A stretch of DNA of 64,000 nucleotides from the NCBI GenBank assembly GCA_018806985.1, contig JADANN010000108.1:2046001-2110000 (forward strand), written 5' to 3'. The DNA is from Angiostrongylus vasorum (lineage: Eukaryota; Nematoda; Chromadorea; Rhabditida; Metastrongylidae). The first letter of the stretch is position 1. Every line of letters begins with the position of its first letter. Position numbers and translations under genes: made by a program. The notes under the pieces are model-generated. The model did no database searches and had not been told where the DNA came from. It saw only the letters and a list, made by a program, of their open reading frames with translations. Of this stretch, positions 61,001-64,000 are shown one piece after another.

Positions 61001-63508
61001 AACTATTCACCTAATAACGCCAGGTGAACTTTCCCTATTCGAAACAATTCCCTGCTTAAAGTCTGAAGCAAAGCTTCATTCTTGTTTTATAGACATGCAT
61101 GAGTATTGCCGAAAATGTACATAAAACGCAAAAACAGCGAAAGAGAAATGTGGCTGAAGCGACGACCAACCCACCCCAGTGTCATGTTCCTCACTAGCAG
61201 CAATGATTTTGCGTAGAAGGCGGCTAACGTAGTTTTTTTTCGCATCCGTTGGCTCCATTGTGCCCAAATTATTCCAGGCATCCCTGAAAATCTATCCAGT
61301 GAACTCCACGTCTGGTGAAAACACATAATTTAATCGATATTGGTGGAGGTTTTCCTGGTAATTTTCAACTGGAAACCTAGAATTATCCTAGGTATGATGA
61401 CGTTTTCTCAGGTACGACGAGTTTTCTTCGTGTATTTCCTTTCTTAGCAACCCTACCGACGGCTTCAGTTGGACTAGTAGGGGATTAAATGGCTTTTGAA
61501 ACAGATTCATCTACAAGCGAGATCAATTCATGGAGGAAAGAATATAAACAATACAGTTTTGTGGGAATAAAAAGGATATCTAACTAAGGTAGTTCTCAAG
61601 ATAAAGAGTTCAATATTTTACTAAAGTGTTTAAGCTGTAGAAGTAGAAATGCTCCTTCATCTTCAGAAGTGAACATCGTCTCGTAGAGGACTGCGCACCA
61701 TTTGAATTTCTCCACTATGTTCCAGAATCGGGGTTGGCATGTATTGCAGGGTCCGACGGTCGCTTGCTTGTATAATGAGTAGAACGCCAGCTTCTCATCC
61801 GTCGTCGTTGTCACTGGACCTGGGAAACTACTGGTTAACATTCCACTGGTAAGGTTTTTTCACATAATGTGCTCTATTAGATGCATTAATTCATCTGCAC
61901 TGTATTGCGTGAAAGGCAAAGTATGAAAGAAAGCAGTGAACAATTGTTCTACTGCTTATGTTCTGTATTATTTCAAACACCGATTCCTCCGTAACAAACA
62001 CACATAAACCAATTCATTGTTGGTGAGCTGACATCGGGTCGTTAATAGATATAGCGCTAATTTCACAAAGTTTCAGTGGCTATTTCTATTCAGAGCCTGG
62101 GACAAATAATACTAACGTGCAGCCTACACGGTCAAACATTTTCATAATCTCAACCGGAAGAAATCTCAAAACGTGAATTTCAATCAAACGAGGGATAAAT
62201 ACTTTTTCGGAAGTGAAGCCAGCCGCAAAGAATTCACATAAAATGAGAAACATGCCCGTTTAAAGTCAAAAAAAATGACCAAATATGAGGTTAGGTCATA
62301 TGTGGTCATGATGCATTCTCATTTCAGCGGTTAATTTTGGATGAATCGAGTTGAAGAAGCCTCAGAAATCCTGTGCCATGGTATTTCATCAAAAATCTTT
62401 TTGTCACTGGCATAGCACCAGCAGGGTTTGTCTGCGTAACTTCAGAATAAGGAAACCGTCGTTTTCGCACACATTTTTTAAAGATCCGACATAAGACATT
62501 GTGCTGACGCTTGCACATTTCGCATTCTATTCGCTCCCTGGAATCCATCACCCACGAAGGTCTTCAAATTTCTTTAGATGTGGGCTCGGCTACTGATTGA
62601 GGACTCTTGTTTTCCCTAAGTATACCGATGAATGCTCGTCGACTCGATTCACCCCGATGTATCGAGCCAGAGCTGCTATCTCCCCCAGACAGGTCTGCTA
62701 CCAATCTGCCGACTACGAAGAGATGAAAGGTTTATTGAGTCTGGGGATCGAACCCATGTGTTTAGCAGCGTACTCTAATCATTGTGCTACACGCGCCCAA
62801 TAAATAAAATAGAATAAAATATAAAACAAATCCTACCACCGTGAAAAATGGTAGTGAACTGACTAGCGCTGGTGAATGTTTGCTTAGAAGACTTTTGGAC
62901 AAGTTATGAGGAATAAAAAAAACCTTAGTATAACACATAAAGAATACGGTACCACGGTGCGAAACAAGTGTTCATGCTTTGCAAGTTTTTAATGATTGCG
63001 TACAGTTAGGTTAGAAAACTGTGGAATTTGCACCGCGTGTTGGTTTTAAATCGATCTCACACGAAACTTAGTGGCTGAGAGTCCTCTCAAGTTGTTCGGT
63101 TTACTGGTTCAATTCCTTCAAAATACAGTTTATTCTTCCACGTATACACTTCCACATATTATACCATACGGTCTGTCTCTTCATTTTTTTAAAGTGAACT
63201 ATGATGAAGTAAGCATAACCACTGATCACGTGAAAAACCCGCTCAGTTGCTGACTTGATAAAGGTTGTTTACTGTCGAACCAGTGAGAGGTGTACAACAA
63301 GTCTGTCTGTTAAATCGATCACACCAACAAAAGTTCAGTTATCGATTCAAACGATTTTAAAACTCTAGAAGGTCAATATAAGAACGAGAAACATGACTTG
63401 AAACAACGTACCGTCCTCTGGCAGACTACGCACTATTTCCACAGCTGCTTGGAATTTCTTATCGATAGAGAAATCATCACCAGAGCTGTTGCTTAGAGTC
63501 GTTTTCAT
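58005..63508 (-). CDS. Acyl-CoA-binding-domain protein, ACBD5/MAA-1-like
   Basis: Exons: 63508-63412 (MKTTLSNSSGDD, then KFQAAVEIVRSLPEDG), 61819-61699 (KLAFYSLYKQATVGPC, then RFWNIVEKFKW) and 61283-61175 (WDAWNNLGTMEPTDAKKNYV). Together they form a complete four-helix acyl-CoA-binding domain with its YKQAT, GPC and KWDAW signatures, and all three junctions are in phase. Later linker exons: 59678-59517 (FEEWIHSELYEQLVPKF, then acidic), 58922-58823 (Ser/Glu/Lys-rich), 58746-58681, and a tentative terminal exon 58121-58005. The phase break between 61175 and 59678 implies at least one missed exon. The domain binds long-chain acyl-CoA esters; ACBD5/MAA-1 members are membrane-bound (peroxisome or endosome), but I see no clear transmembrane segment here. 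The domain is firm and the 3' half is moderate. Confidence 0.82.
58360..58565 (+). repeat. Repeat D copy with upstream flank
   Basis: The flank TTATTTACTGCCTACT also precedes the 26.8-kb copy; the body GATGCTGAGATATTTGTAAA runs to CTCTCAGCTAGTTCTAT. Confidence 0.65.
60730..60870 (-). repeat. Diverged repeat C fragment
   Basis: Recognisable by ACCGAACTGCTTCCCAGCTTGGATGACCC-like order and AAAGCCACGGCGAAATTACGG; weakly conserved. Confidence 0.4.
60906..61124 (+). CDS. Hypothetical small secreted peptide, 72 aa
   Basis: A true ATG starts a classical signal-like sequence (basic MRLKSLFR, hydrophobic VFFVLVMVAFGWI, then DCSQ). The mature part contains four cysteines near the C-terminus (CLKSEAKLHSC, YCRKC). 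It lies on the opposite strand within an intron of the acyl-CoA-binding gene. Short length and lack of homology recall make it weak. Confidence 0.25.
   Translation: MRLKSLFRVFFVLVMVAFGWIDCSQLLLYSSKTIHLITPGELSLFETIPCLKSEAKLHSCFIDMHEYCRKCT
62480..62620 (-). repeat. Diverged SINE-B fragment
   Basis: Contains GCATTCTATTCGCTCCCTGG and CCATCACCCACGAAGGTCTT in family order, abutting the SINE-A copy on its right. Confidence 0.4.
62630..62801 (-). repeat. SINE-A partial copy
   Basis: Minus copy with GATGTATCGAGCCAGAGCTG and the head complement TGTGCTACACGCGCCC. Confidence 0.65.
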
Positions 63509-63674
63509 GGTGCACAGCACAAAGTCTGAAGTTGGATGACAATGAAGACCGAGGGACTCTTTTGCAGCTTCAAGATCTTGTAAACTAATGTCTGACTTTT
63601 AATCTCATTTTTATCTATCCTTTTATCCTTTAATATGTTTTTAGCAACAGTTTTTTTCCCATAGCTTCACTATT

Positions 63675-64000
63675 AATCCTTCAAACGGTTTACCGCCTTA
63701 TCGTGGCAAGGAGGTGTTCCTGGATGTCCGACTGCGACGTACAGCGGGAGGATTCATTCTCACGTCAGGATCTCCCAAGTTGAGATGAAGTTCGGCGTTT
63801 CTAACAGGAAGCCAAGCTAAGAATAAACCGATACCATGATCCACCACCGTCCTGGTATCAACGTCGCATGGTGACAAATCTCCCTCTGATCCACAGGAGC
63901 TGCGACTGCCTGTGGTGGTGACGATCTAGGGCAGACCTTGGCTAGGCTGACCTCGGGACTCCAGGGAACCACAACAACTAGGAGAACGAGCCGTCCGAGT
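63675..64000 (+). repeat. Repeat C copy cut by the window edge
   Basis: Starts AACGGTTTACCGCCTTATCG and runs to GACGAGCCGTCCGAGT at the window end. Confidence 0.7.

Noticed and set aside
1..64000. CRISPR array, operon or phage-like system
   Set aside because: The window is spliced eukaryotic DNA; repeats are dispersed, not regularly spaced, and no such genes are present.

Overview
The window looks like chromosomal DNA of a parasitic strongylid nematode, hookworm-like. This is an inference. The reasons are spliced genes with AT-rich introns and TTTYAG-type acceptors, proteins that read like Caenorhabditis orthologues, RTE-class retrotransposons of the kind common in hookworms, tRNA-derived SINEs, a mariner relic and foldback MITEs. 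There is no prokaryotic operon structure, CRISPR array, phage or plasmid backbone.

Genes. (1) abcf-2 (minus strand, 20389 to below 811) encodes a twin-cassette ABCF2 ATPase. Nine exons join in frame and the last exon lies left of the window. Exons 7 and 8 are separated by a 14.5-kb intron. (2) Inside that intron, on the same strand, sits a gene that simple ORF calling misses: three phase-compatible exons (14298-9135) encode an MSP/VAP-type domain, and a 3' exon (1799-1595) encodes a single transmembrane tail. (3) ant-1.1-like ADP/ATP translocase (plus, 20751-21796) is divergent from abcf-2 across a 361-bp gap. (4) A four-transmembrane LAPTM/MARVEL-like gene (plus, 45147-53558) has seven exons that sum to an exact reading frame, two of them far downstream. 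(5) An acyl-CoA-binding-domain gene of the ACBD5/MAA-1 type (minus, 63508-58005) has its domain split over three exons. Weaker candidates are a coiled-coil fragment (22824-23099), a single-TM protein's membrane and tail exons (37919-38464), cysteine-bearing terminal exons (43073-42830) and a few isolated ORFs.

Repeats. Two RTE copies (4793-8640 and 30615-33275) and a third fragment (27180-28118, minus) share the same frameshift. The first two also share a stop codon in the endonuclease. Copy 1 is split by a roughly 390-bp near-perfect palindrome; copy 2 has an internal deletion and a changed catalytic RT residue. Four dispersed short-repeat families are recognisable: SINE-A and SINE-B (tRNA-like heads), repeat C (about 390 bp with an AAGT-type tail, one copy with its 5' half inverted) and repeat D (tRNA-like box B, one copy with terminal inverted repeats). 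There are also two MITE families and long TA-rich microsatellites.

The genes are ordinary cellular functions: ribosome-associated ATPase, mitochondrial nucleotide exchange, membrane-contact or lipid binding, endolysosomal-type membrane protein and acyl-CoA binding. They do not form one pathway. The main points of interest are the nested same-strand gene, the conserved abcf-2/ant-1.1 pairing and the retroelement rearrangements. I did not find a novel defence or mobile system. All exon calls come from reading splice signals and frame by eye, without RNA evidence or database search.
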